A stretch of DNA of 15,658 nucleotides from Burkholderiales bacterium (lineage in GTDB: Bacteria; Pseudomonadota; Gammaproteobacteria; Burkholderiales; Burkholderiaceae_C): NCBI GenBank assembly GCA_011391855.1, contig JAABPT010000427.1, forward strand, positions 1 to 15,658. The letters run 5' to 3'. Below the pieces are notes generated by a model that was not told where the DNA came from, searched no databases, and saw nothing but the letters and a program-made list of their open reading frames with translations. The first letter of the stretch is position 1, and each line of letters starts with the position of its first letter. Below, piece after piece: positions 1-7,195 of this stretch. A program made the translations under genes and the position numbers.

Positions 1-1
1 G

Positions 2-487
2 CCCGCGGCAGACATGCCGCCGCCCGCATCCGAGTCACCGGCTGACCCGGCACGTCTGCAGATGCCGCCGGCGCAGCCGCCCTTGCCAGCGCCCTTGCCA
101 GCGCCCTTGCCGGTGGTCGTCTCGGCGCCGCGCTCGCCACCACCGCTGCCGGCACCCGTCGCCGCACCGACTGCACCGCCCGCACCGCCCGTGCTTCCCC
201 CACCGCCCCCATCCCCGGCTTCGCCCGACGTGCGCGCCGCCACACCGTCCCGCGAGCCGCGCGCGCTGACGCTGGCCGAACTGACGCCGCAGCAGCGTCG
301 CGACTGGCCGCCGCTGGCGCTGGGCGGCGCGGTCCATTCCGACAGCCCGGCCAGCCGTTTCATCATCGTCAACGGGCAATTGGTGCGCGAGGGCGAGGAG
401 GCGGCGCCGGGCGTCACCGTCGAGCGCATCGGTCCCCGCGCCGCCACGCTGCGCTGGCGCGACCTGCGCGTGGAGCTGCCGTACTAG
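2..487 (+). CDS. gspB: Type II secretion protein GspB, C-terminal part (5' end outside window)
   Basis: The frame is open from the left edge of the window to a TAG at 485-487, so this is the 3' part of a gene whose start lies upstream; the in-window ATG at 14 is probably internal. The first half is a Pro/Ala-rich linker. The last ~75 residues (from ALTLAELTPQQRRDWP to the end) match the GspB C-terminal domain: a short helix with L-x-x-L-x-P-x-x-R, then GGAVHSDSPASRFIIVNGQ and a closing beta-hairpin. Family knowledge: GspB is an inner-membrane protein with one N-terminal membrane helix that works with the GspA ATPase in assembling the type II secretion outer-membrane pore. The membrane helix is not in the window. 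The linker-plus-domain layout fits a periplasm-spanning protein. The family call is fairly sure; whether gspA is adjacent cannot be seen. Confidence 0.8.
   Translation, partial: PAADMPPPASESPADPARLQMPPAQPPLPAPLPAPLPVVVSAPRSPPPLPAPVAAPTAPPAPPVLPPPPPSPASPDVRAATPSREPRALTLAELTPQQRRDWPPLALGGAVHSDSPASRFIIVNGQLVREGEEAAPGVTVERIGPRAATLRWRDLRVELPY
80..112. repeat. 12-nt in-frame tandem repeat in the GspB proline linker
   Basis: The unit CCCTTGCCAGCG occurs at 80-91 and 92-103, followed by a partial third copy at 104-112. It encodes repeated Leu-Pro-Ala-Pro. Because the unit is a multiple of three, gain or loss of copies would change linker length without breaking the frame. Confidence 0.7.
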
Positions 488-617
488 GCCCGACCCGACC
501 CGACCCGGCCGCGGGCGCTGACCGCTGTGTCGCGCGTGCCCCGTACCGGCGCGTTCGAGGTGGCCTGGGGGGAACGAGGCATCGAAAGCTGCGGCATTGC
601 GGCGATACTCCGGTCGC
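488..617. other. Intergenic gap between gspB and the beta-helix gene
   Basis: This 130-nt gap holds three near-perfect copies of CCCGA just after the gspB stop (488-505) and no clear hairpin with a T-run. No convincing -35/-10 pair was found; GATACT at 603-608 is a weak -10-like hexamer. The beta-helix gene could be co-transcribed with gspB or have an unrecognised promoter here. Confidence 0.4.
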
Positions 618-1844
618 ATGCAGGATCAGGTCATCACAGGCAGGTTGACATCGAACGCGCGGCGCGGGTGGCGCCGCTTTTCGTGGCGTGGCATCGGCCT
701 GGCGCTGTGGGGCCTGGTCTGGCTGACGGTGCCGTTCGCGGCGGCCGCGGAGATATGGGTGGTCAGCCCCGAGGGGTCGCCGCTGAGCCTGCAGGCCGCA
801 CTGGACCAGGCGCAGGACGGTGACACCATCGACCTGCTGCCCGGCGAGTACAACGAAGCCCACGCCGTGCTCGAGAATCGGCGCCTCACGCTGCGTGGCG
901 TGGGCCAGCGGCCCGTCATCAACGGCGGCGGCAAGGCGTCGGGCAAGCACAAGGCCATGTGGCTGGTGCGCGGCGGCGAGATCACGCTGGAGAACCTGCA
1001 ATTCCGCGGCATGCGCGCCACCGACGGCGAGGGCGCTGCGGTGCGCCTGGAAGGCGGGCGCCTGACCGTGAAGCGCTGCGAGTTCTTCGACAACGAATAC
1101 GGCATCCAAACCACGCACGACGACCGGGCCGAACTCGCCATCCAGGACAGCGTGATCGGCATGGCGCCCAAGGTCGTGGGCGGGCTGCACCACCTGCTCA
1201 CGGTGGGTCGCATCGCCAAGCTCACGGTCAGCGGCAGCCGCTTCCAGCAGGGCTTCGAGGGGCACCTGATCAAGTCGCGGGCGCGCGAGAGTTTGATCGC
1301 CTACAACTTCCTTCACGACGGCCAGCGCGGTGGCGCTTCGTACGAAATCGAACTGCCCGCAGGCGGCGCGGCCACGATCATCGGCAACGTCATCGCCCAG
1401 GGTTCCGAGAGCCAGAACCGTGTCGTCGTGGCCTACGGCACCGACGGCCAGCCCTGGGACCGCAACCTGCTGCTGATCTCGCACAACACCTTCATCAACT
1501 ACAAGTGGACGCCGGCCTGGTTCCTGCGCGTGCTCGACGACGGCATGGCCACGCCCCCCGAGGTGGTGGCGGTGAACAACCTGCTCGTCGGGCCGGGGCT
1601 GTTCTGGCTGGGTGCGCCGGGGCACTTCCAGGGCAATCACCCGGCCACACTGGGCATGCTGCGCGACGCCGAGACCTACGCCTTCGAACTGGAGCCGGGG
1701 TCGGTCTGGCGCGGCCGCGGCGTGGACCCGCACCAGGTCGTTGGACGCGACCTTGCGCCGAAGGCCGAGTTCGAGTGGCCGCTGGGCACGCGCGCGCTCG
1801 CGCCCGACCGCACGAGCTGGTCGCCGGGCGCCTACCAGAAGTAG
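618..1844 (+). CDS. Exported right-handed parallel beta-helix repeat protein
   Basis: The protein is 408 aa from the ATG at 618; a TTG at 597 in the same frame would add seven residues, and neither start has a good ribosome site. The N-terminus looks like a Sec signal peptide: a basic stretch (about residues 15-24, RRGWRRFSWR), a hydrophobic core (26-40) and AAAA before Glu45, with cleavage likely after Ala44. The mature part opens with a typical beta-helix start (LQAALDQAQDGDTIDLLPGEY, about 58-78), then repeated short strands such as LTLRGVG, ITLENLQFRGM, LTVKRCEFFDNEYGI, LTVSGSRF, LIAYNFLHDG and NLLLISHNTFINY. These are rungs of a right-handed parallel beta-helix as in pectate lyase-like folds. 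No catalytic motif was recognised, so substrate and activity are unknown. It is probably periplasmic or secreted. The type II secretion gene just upstream suggests, but does not show, export by that route. Confidence 0.8.
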   Translation: MQDQVITGRLTSNARRGWRRFSWRGIGLALWGLVWLTVPFAAAAEIWVVSPEGSPLSLQAALDQAQDGDTIDLLPGEYNEAHAVLENRRLTLRGVGQRPVINGGGKASGKHKAMWLVRGGEITLENLQFRGMRATDGEGAAVRLEGGRLTVKRCEFFDNEYGIQTTHDDRAELAIQDSVIGMAPKVVGGLHHLLTVGRIAKLTVSGSRFQQGFEGHLIKSRARESLIAYNFLHDGQRGGASYEIELPAGGAATIIGNVIAQGSESQNRVVVAYGTDGQPWDRNLLLISHNTFINYKWTPAWFLRVLDDGMATPPEVVAVNNLLVGPGLFWLGAPGHFQGNHPATLGMLRDAETYAFELEPGSVWRGRGVDPHQVVGRDLAPKAEFEWPLGTRALAPDRTSWSPGAYQK

Positions 1845-1897
1845 CGCACGCCTACGCGGGTAGCATGGGGTGCTCAGCCACCTCGCGCCCACCCGCC

Positions 1898-3061
1898 ATG
1901 GATCCCAAGCAGGCCCACCCCGAGACCGTTGCCGCCCAGGCACTGGGCTGGATCGACGAGCGCACGCGCGCCATCACGCCGCCGATCCATGTCTCGTCGA
2001 CCTATCTGCGCGACCCCGACAACCAGTACCGCTCGGGCCGCATCTACGCGCGTGCCGACAACCCCGCCTTCGACCAGGCCGAGGCCGTGCTGTGCGCGCT
2101 GGAAGAGGGCGCGCAGGCTTTGCTGTTCGCCAGCGGCATGGCAGCGGCCACGGCGGTGTTCCAGGCGCTGGCCCCGGGTGACCATGTGCTGGCGCCCAAG
2201 GTCATGTACTGGTCGCTGCGCAACTGGCTCATGACCTTTGCCAGCCGCTGGGGCTTGCAGGTGGAGCTGGTCGACATGGACGACCTGGCCGCGCTGCAGG
2301 CGGCCGTTCAGCCGGGGCGGACCAAGCTGGTGTGGATCGAGACCCCGGCCAACCCGCTGTGGACGGTGACCGATATCGCCGCCACGGCGCAGATCGCGCA
2401 TGCCGCGGGCGCCTTGCTGGCCGTGGACTCCACCGTGCCGACGCCGGTGTTGACGAAGCCGCTGGCGCTGGGTGCCGACCTCGTGATGCACGCCGCCACC
2501 AAATACCTGAACGGCCACTCCGACCTCGTCGCCGGCGCGCTGGTGACGCGCGAGGACAGCGAGTACTGGCAACGCGTGCGCAAGGTGCGGGCCCAGCTGG
2601 GCGGCACGTTGGGCTCGTTCGAGGCCTGGCTGCTGCTGCGCGGCATGCGCACGCTGCATCTGCGTGTGCGCGCGGCCTGCGCGTCGGCGCAGCGCATCGC
2701 GGAGCACTTTGCCCAGCATGCGCAGGTGGCCGAGGTGCTGTACCCCGGCCTGCCGGGGTTTCGCGGCCACGACATTGCGCGACGGCAGATGACCGGCGGC
2801 TTCGGCGGCATGCTGTCGATCCGCGTCGCCGCGGGCCGCCACGGCGGCGAGGCTGCGGCCATCGCCACCGCCGCCCAAGTGGGCCTGTGGAAACGTGCCA
2901 CTTCGCTGGGCGGCACCGAGAGCCTGATCGAGCACCGTGCCAGCGTCGAGGGTGCGGGCACGCCCGCCCCGCCCGACCTGCTGCGCCTGTCGGTGGGCAT
3001 CGAGCACGTGGACGACCTGATCGAAGACCTGGAGCAGGCGCTGCGCCAGGCGCAAGCCTGA
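1898..3061 (+). CDS. PLP-dependent cystathionine synthase/lyase family enzyme
   Basis: The protein is 387 aa, normal for the Cys/Met-metabolism PLP family (fold type I). Visible motifs: Y50-x-R52 in YARADNP (binds the PLP phosphate of the partner subunit), SGMAA at 79-83, Asp177 in VDSTVPTP (pairs with the pyridine nitrogen), the Schiff-base lysine K202 in HAATKYLNGHSD, SLGGTESLIEH at 336-346, and Arg363 in RLSVGIE, the likely substrate carboxylate anchor. Members carry out transsulfuration: cystathionine gamma-synthase, beta- or gamma-lyase, or O-acyl-homoserine sulfhydrylase. Sequence alone does not settle which. Tyr104 in MYWSLRNW takes the place of the PLP-stacking tyrosine usually followed by GGT, marking a divergent subgroup. 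An upstream in-frame ATG at 1865 would add 11 residues; 1898 was chosen because homology begins soon after it. There is no clear Shine-Dalgarno. It converges on phoH with 57 nt between. Confidence 0.85.
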   Translation: MDPKQAHPETVAAQALGWIDERTRAITPPIHVSSTYLRDPDNQYRSGRIYARADNPAFDQAEAVLCALEEGAQALLFASGMAAATAVFQALAPGDHVLAPKVMYWSLRNWLMTFASRWGLQVELVDMDDLAALQAAVQPGRTKLVWIETPANPLWTVTDIAATAQIAHAAGALLAVDSTVPTPVLTKPLALGADLVMHAATKYLNGHSDLVAGALVTREDSEYWQRVRKVRAQLGGTLGSFEAWLLLRGMRTLHLRVRAACASAQRIAEHFAQHAQVAEVLYPGLPGFRGHDIARRQMTGGFGGMLSIRVAAGRHGGEAAAIATAAQVGLWKRATSLGGTESLIEHRASVEGAGTPAPPDLLRLSVGIEHVDDLIEDLEQALRQAQA

Positions 3062-3118
3062 TACCCCGGGCCAGGACGCGACGGAAGCGCCCCGGTTTCG
3101 CGCGCTGCGCCGCCGCCG

Positions 3119-4861
3119 CTACAGCACCTCGCTGGCGAAGTCCGCCAGCCGCGAACGCTCGCCGCGCGCCAGCATCAGGTGGCCGCCGTGCGGCCAGCCC
3201 TTGAAGCGGTCCACGGCATAGGTCAGGCCGCTGCTGCCTTCGGTGAGGTAAGGCGTGTCGATCTGCGCCAGGTTGCCCAGGCAGACGATCTTGGTGCCCG
3301 GCCCGGCGCGCGTGATCAGCGTCTTCATCTGCTTGGGCGTGAGGTTCTGCGCCTCGTCGATGAGCACGTATTTGTTCAGGAAAGTGCGCCCGCGCATGAA
3401 ATTCAGGCTCTTGATCTTGATCTTGCTGCGCACCAGGTCGTTGGTGGCCGCGCGACCCCACTCGCCGGCGCTGGAGTCGCTGCGCGCCAGCACTTCCAGG
3501 TTGTCGTCGAGCGCGCCCATCCAGGGGCTCATCTTCTCTTCCTCGTTGCCGGGCAGGAAGCCGATGTCGTCGCCCACCGGTACCGTCACACGCGTCACGA
3601 TGATTTCGGTGTAGCGCCGCTCGTCCAGCACCTGGCTCAAGCCCGCGGCCAGCGTCATCAGCGTCTTGCCGCTGCCCGCCGTGCCGGTGAGGGTGATGAA
3701 GTCGCAGTCCGGGTCCATGAGCAGGTTGAGCGCGAAATTCTGTTCGCGGTTGCGCGCGGTCACGCCCCACACGGCGTTCTTGCCGTGGGTGTAGTCGCGC
3801 AGCGTCTTCAGCACCGCGGACTTGCCGGTGATCTCGGCCACGCGCGCATACAGCGGCGCGGCACCGGGGGTTTCCAGATAGACGAACTGGTTGATCAGCA
3901 GCGCCGGCACCAGCGGCCCGCTGATGCGGTAGAAAGTGTGGCCGCCTTGCTGCCAGCTTTCCATGGTCTTGCCGTGGCGCTCCCAGAAGTCGGCCGGCAG
4001 CGGCAGCACGCCCGTGTAGAGGAGGTCGCCGTCTTCCAGCGTTTTGTCGTTGGTGTAGTCCTCGGCCGGAAGTCCCAGCGCGCGTGCCTTGACGCGCATA
4101 TTGATATCCTTGGACACCAGCACCACGTCGCGCGGGGTTGCGGACTTTTCCTGCTGCTCGCGCAGGCCTTGCACCACACCCAGGATCTGGTTGTCGGCCT
4201 TGCCCTGCGGCAGGCCGGCCGGCAGCTTGACGTCCAGCAGCATGGTCTGGAAGTAGAGCTTGCCACCGGCTTCACGGTGGCCCGTCTTCGACAACTCGAT
4301 GCCGGCGGCCGTATCGATGGCGCCGTTCTTGGCGGTAAAGCTGGAGGACGTGGCCAGGGCGTCGAGGTCGCGGCTGACCTGGCGTGCATTGCGCGCGACT
4401 TCGCTCATGCCCTTCTTGTGGCCGTCGAGTTCCTCCAGCGTGATCATGGGCAGGAAGACGTCGTGTTCCTCGAAGCGGAACAGGCTCATCGGGTCGTGCA
4501 TCAGCACGTTGGTGTCCAGCACGAAGAGCTTGGCCGGACCGGTGCTGCGCGGCTTGCGCGGCCGCGCCGCCGGTGCAGCCGCCGCGGCCGTGGCCACCAC
4601 CGGCGGCAGTGCCACGGGGGTGGGTGGGCGCGCGACGGGCAGCGGCGCCGAGAGCAGCGCCGCGTGCTGCGCCGCTTGCTGCGCCGGTGCGCGTGCGGCG
4701 ACGGCGGTGCCAACGTCGTGCAGGTCCAGTGCCGTCTGCGCCGGCGTGTCGTCGGCGCGGGCCCTGGTCGTGCGCTTGTCGGCCTTGGGCGCGGCCTGCG
4801 CCTCGTAGTCCGCGCTTTGCAGCAGGTCGCCTTTGCGGGAAGGGGGCTTGGGCAGGGGCAT
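3119..4861 (-). CDS. PIN domain-PhoH ATPase fusion (YlaK/PhoH2 family)
   Basis: The protein is 580 aa. Residues 1-110 are a low-complexity Ala/Pro/Arg-rich leader. A PIN nuclease domain follows (about 111-260) with the expected acidic residues: D116 in LDTNVL, E144 in LEELDGHKKG, D224 in ADNQIL and D252 in SKDINMR. The PhoH P-loop ATPase domain (about 365-580) has Walker A GTAGSGKT at 393-400 and Walker B VLIDEAQN at 499-506, plus the family stretch GFLPGNEEEKMSPW. Related PIN-PhoH proteins (PhoH2 of actinobacteria) act as ATP-dependent RNA helicase-nucleases, so an RNA-processing or toxin-like role is plausible here but is inferred. No antitoxin-like partner is adjacent. The start lies 28 nt after a terminator-like hairpin and lacks a clear Shine-Dalgarno. 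It is on the same strand as bcp, 113 nt away, and converges with the PLP enzyme gene. Confidence 0.92.
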   Translation of the reverse strand: MPLPKPPSRKGDLLQSADYEAQAAPKADKRTTRARADDTPAQTALDLHDVGTAVAARAPAQQAAQHAALLSAPLPVARPPTPVALPPVVATAAAAAPAARPRKPRSTGPAKLFVLDTNVLMHDPMSLFRFEEHDVFLPMITLEELDGHKKGMSEVARNARQVSRDLDALATSSSFTAKNGAIDTAAGIELSKTGHREAGGKLYFQTMLLDVKLPAGLPQGKADNQILGVVQGLREQQEKSATPRDVVLVSKDINMRVKARALGLPAEDYTNDKTLEDGDLLYTGVLPLPADFWERHGKTMESWQQGGHTFYRISGPLVPALLINQFVYLETPGAAPLYARVAEITGKSAVLKTLRDYTHGKNAVWGVTARNREQNFALNLLMDPDCDFITLTGTAGSGKTLMTLAAGLSQVLDERRYTEIIVTRVTVPVGDDIGFLPGNEEEKMSPWMGALDDNLEVLARSDSSAGEWGRAATNDLVRSKIKIKSLNFMRGRTFLNKYVLIDEAQNLTPKQMKTLITRAGPGTKIVCLGNLAQIDTPYLTEGSSGLTYAVDRFKGWPHGGHLMLARGERSRLADFASEVL

Positions 4862-4879
4862 GGGGTGTCAGGCTTGCGT

Positions 4880-4918
4880 AGAGGAAAAGAAAAAGCCGCG
4901 CAGGCAGCTGGGCGGCTT
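4880..4918 (-). terminator. Rho-independent terminator after bcp (upstream of phoH)
   Basis: Read on the - strand, AAGCCGC (4918-4912) and GCGGCTT (4899-4893) form a 7-bp stem around a 12-nt loop, followed by TTTTTCTTTTCC. This is a classic intrinsic terminator for the bcp transcript, whose stop is 57 nt upstream. It lies between bcp and the phoH start (4861), so phoH is either expressed by readthrough or started from a promoter whose transcript contains this hairpin. Confidence 0.8.
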
Positions 4919-4974
4919 CATGGGGGACAGCGGGACGGCCGGTCGCCGGCCATCGGGTTGCAGCGCGGCGATGA

Positions 4975-5451
4975 TCAGGCGCCCTTCTTCAGCGCCTTCA
5001 CCGCCTGCAGCACTTCGTCGACATGGCCGGCCACCTTGAGCCCGCGCCACTCGGCGCGCATCACGCCTTCGGCGTCGATGAGGAAGGTGCTGCGCTCGAT
5101 GCCCTTCACCTTCTTGCCGTACATGATCTTGTTCTTGACGACGCCGAACATGTGGCAAAGCTTCTCTTCGGTGTCGGCGATCAGCTCGAAGGGCAGTTCG
5201 AGGTTGGCCTTGAATTTGTCGTGCGAGGCCATGTTGTCGCGCGAGACGCCAAAGACCACGGCGCCGGCCTTCAAGAAGTCCTTGTGATGGTCGCGGAACT
5301 GCATCGCCTCCGTGGTGCAGCCGGGGGTATTGTCCTTCGGGTAGAAGTACAGCACCACGGCCTTGCCCAGCAACGATTGAGGCGTGAACTTGACGCCGCC
5401 GGTGGCCAGGGCTTCGAATTCCGGGAGAGCTTTATTGATGACAGGCGTCAT
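4975..5451 (-). CDS. bcp: Thioredoxin-dependent peroxiredoxin, Bcp/PrxQ type
   Basis: The protein is 158 aa, the usual length of the Bcp/PrxQ family. It has the peroxidatic cysteine C45 in TPGCTTEAMQFRD and the family segments LYFYPKDNTPGC, FGVSRDN and GIERSTFLID. It reduces hydrogen peroxide and organic hydroperoxides in the cytosol with electrons from thioredoxin. E. coli Bcp has a resolving cysteine five residues after the peroxidatic one; here that place is Met50. The only other cysteine is C99 (EEKLCHMFG), so resolution must use C99 or an external thiol. The ATG at 5449-5451 has no good Shine-Dalgarno. A perfect TATAAT lies about 50 nt upstream on this strand. It is followed by a strong terminator. 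Confidence 0.92.
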   Translation of the reverse strand: MTPVINKALPEFEALATGGVKFTPQSLLGKAVVLYFYPKDNTPGCTTEAMQFRDHHKDFLKAGAVVFGVSRDNMASHDKFKANLELPFELIADTEEKLCHMFGVVKNKIMYGKKVKGIERSTFLIDAEGVMRAEWRGLKVAGHVDEVLQAVKALKKGA

Positions 5452-5500
5452 GGAGGGTGTCTCGGACTGCGAAAGATCGCCGAAGCCGGCTCAATCGCGA

Positions 5501-5506
5501 ATTATA
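5501..5506 (-). promoter_or_regulatory. Possible -10 box for bcp
   Basis: On the - strand 5506-5501 reads TATAAT in an otherwise GC-rich context, about 50 nt before the bcp start and overlapping the stop codon of the Mth938-domain gene. No recognisable -35 hexamer sits at the right distance, so this is a candidate only. Confidence 0.35.
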
Positions 5507-5909
5507 AAGTCTCCGGCCCCGCGGGCCGGCCGGCGGCGCTTTCGACGACCAGGGCGGCCACCACGGCGCGGCGCTCGCTCACCAGCACGTTGTACGTTCG
5601 GCAGGCCGCCGCGGTGTCCATGGTCTCCACGCCGATGCGCCGCTCCATCAGCCCGCGCAGCCAGGCCGGTGGCGGGAAACGAAGCCGCTGGCCGCTGCCG
5701 AAAATCACCACCTCGGGTGCCAGCGCCAGCAGACGGTCGAAGTGCGTGGCGCCCAGTGCCTCGAAGTCGGCGGCCTGCCAGGGCAGCACCTCGCCGCTCC
5801 AGGGCAGCACCAGGCTGCAGTCGAACGGCGTGCCGCCGACCCACACGCGCCCGGGCTCGTGGCGGGTGATGACGTTGACGCCTTCGGGCGTGTCGGGCTG
5901 GAACTTCAT
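5502..5909 (-). CDS. Mth938-domain (DUF498) protein
   Basis: The protein is 135 aa and spans the whole Mth938-like fold. It shows the characteristic segments GVNVITRHEPGRVWVGG (10-26), SLVLPWSGEVLPW (32-44), PEVVIFGSGQRLRFP (65-79) and VETMDTAAACRTYNVL (94-109). The family is widespread and includes the NDUFAF3 assembly factor of mitochondrial complex I; its bacterial biochemical role is not established. It lies upstream of bcp on the same strand (50 nt gap) and head-to-head with alaA, 51 nt away. The ATG at 5907-5909 lacks a Shine-Dalgarno within normal range. Confidence 0.88.
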   Translation of the reverse strand: MKFQPDTPEGVNVITRHEPGRVWVGGTPFDCSLVLPWSGEVLPWQAADFEALGATHFDRLLALAPEVVIFGSGQRLRFPPPAWLRGLMERRIGVETMDTAAACRTYNVLVSERRAVVAALVVESAAGRPAGPETL

Positions 5910-5960
5910 GCGTGGATAATTCTAGGTTCCTCGCGCCGGAGCCCTTCCTTGAAGCCAGAA
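5910..5960. promoter_or_regulatory. Divergent promoter region between the Mth938 gene and alaA
   Basis: This 51-nt gap separates two divergently read genes and holds a small AT-rich patch. GATAAT at 5915-5920 on the + strand is a -10-like hexamer about 41 nt before the alaA ATG. TAGAAT on the - strand (5924-5919) is a -10-like hexamer only about 10 nt before the Mth938 ATG, which would give a leaderless or nearly leaderless message. Neither has a convincing -35. The assignment rests mainly on gene geometry. Confidence 0.35.
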
Positions 5961-7187
5961 ATGAAGACGGTGGCCAAGTCCGCCAAGCTCGCCAACGTGG
6001 CCTACGACATCCGCGGCCCCGTGCTCGACAAGGCGCGGCAGATGGAGGACGAGGGCCAGAAGATCATCAAGCTGAACATCGGCAACCTTGCCGTCTTCGG
6101 CCTCGAACCGCCCGACGAGATCGTGCAGGACATGATCCGCAACCTGCCGCACGCGGCCGGCTACACCGACAGCAAGGGCCTGTTCGCGCCGCGCAAGGCG
6201 GTGGTGCACTACACGCAGGAGAAGAATGTCCGCGGCGTCACGGTGGACGACGTCTATTTGGGCAATGGGGCTTCCGAGCTGATCGCGATGAGCATGAACT
6301 CGCTGCTCGACGACGGCGACGAGGTGCTGATCCCGGCGCCTGACTATCCGCTGTGGACCGCCGTCGTCGGACTGTCGGGCGGCACCCCCGTGCACTACCT
6401 GTGCGACGAGCAGGCAGGCTGGACCCCCGACATCGCCGACATCCGCCGCCGCATCACGCCGCGCACCAAGGGCATCGTCGTCATCAACCCGAACAACCCG
6501 ACGGGGGCGCTGTACCCGCCGGCCGTGCTGCAGGAGATCGTCGAGGTCGCCCGGCAGCACCAGCTGATCGTCTTTGCCGACGAGATCTACGACAAGACGC
6601 TGTACGACGGCAACGTGCACACGAGCATCGCCAGCCTGGCCGACGACGTGCTGTTCGTGACCTTCAACGGCCTGAGCAAGAACTACCGCAGCTGCGGCTA
6701 CCGCGCCGGCTGGATGGTGGTTTCGGGCGAGAAACGGCATGCGCGCGACTACATCGAGGGCCTGAACATGCTGGCCTCGCTGCGGCTGTGTTCCAACACG
6801 CCGGGGCAGCTGGCCATCCAGACCGCGCTGGGCGGCTACCAGAGCATCAAGGACCTGGTGGCACCCACGGGGCGGCTGTGCAAGCAGCGCGACCTGGCGT
6901 ACGACCTGCTCACGCAGATCCCGGGCGTGAGCGTGGTCAAGCCCAAGGCGGCGCTGTACATGTTCCCGCGCCTGGACCCCCAGGTCTACCCGATCGCCGA
7001 CGACCAGCAGTTCGCCTACGAGCTGCTGGCCGAGGAGAAGGTGCTCATCGTGCAGGGCACCGGTTTCAACTGGATCGCGCCCGATCACTTCCGCCTGGTC
7101 TTCCTGCCGAATGCCGACGACCTGAGCGAAGCCATCGGACGCATCGATCGCTTCCTGTCCAATTACCGCAAACGCCACTCCGTCTGA
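5961..7187 (+). CDS. alaA: Alanine-synthesising aminotransferase, AlaA type
   Basis: The protein is 408 aa, close to E. coli AlaA (glutamate-pyruvate aminotransferase, fold type I class I/II). It keeps NPNNPTG at 176-182, ADEIYDK with Asp207 and Tyr210, the Schiff-base lysine K240 in FNGLSKNYRSCGYRAGWM, the AlaA-like stretch YIEGLNMLASLRLC and IQTALGGYQSI, and Arg378 in DHFRLVFLP for the substrate alpha-carboxylate. It probably transfers the amino group from glutamate to pyruvate to make alanine. The frame is open well upstream, but homology begins at MKTVAKSAKLANVAYDIRG, so the ATG at 5961 is chosen. It is the first gene of the seven-gene run, 8 nt before hom. The exact substrate range is inferred from similarity. 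Confidence 0.9.
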   Translation: MKTVAKSAKLANVAYDIRGPVLDKARQMEDEGQKIIKLNIGNLAVFGLEPPDEIVQDMIRNLPHAAGYTDSKGLFAPRKAVVHYTQEKNVRGVTVDDVYLGNGASELIAMSMNSLLDDGDEVLIPAPDYPLWTAVVGLSGGTPVHYLCDEQAGWTPDIADIRRRITPRTKGIVVINPNNPTGALYPPAVLQEIVEVARQHQLIVFADEIYDKTLYDGNVHTSIASLADDVLFVTFNGLSKNYRSCGYRAGWMVVSGEKRHARDYIEGLNMLASLRLCSNTPGQLAIQTALGGYQSIKDLVAPTGRLCKQRDLAYDLLTQIPGVSVVKPKAALYMFPRLDPQVYPIADDQQFAYELLAEEKVLIVQGTGFNWIAPDHFRLVFLPNADDLSEAIGRIDRFLSNYRKRHSV

Positions 7188-7195
7188 AACCAGCC

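Noticed and set aside
488..505. CCCGA tandem copies after gspB as a regulatory repeat
   Set aside because: Three 5-nt copies in GC-rich DNA can arise by slippage, and nothing nearby suggests a binding site.
414..1943. A long open frame on the - strand opposite the beta-helix gene
   Set aside because: Its translation is Arg/Ala/Gly/His-rich with no domain, and it mirrors a well-supported + strand protein with a signal peptide. Such frames are expected in GC-rich coding DNA.
3062..3118. Terminator between the convergent PLP enzyme and phoH genes
   Set aside because: Only a weak 5-bp CCGGG/CCCGG pairing was found, with no T-run on either strand.
3179..5287. A 2.1-kb open frame on the + strand opposite phoH and bcp
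   Set aside because: The - strand carries complete PIN-PhoH and peroxiredoxin genes with all motifs; the + frame is low-complexity and crosses the gene boundary and terminator.
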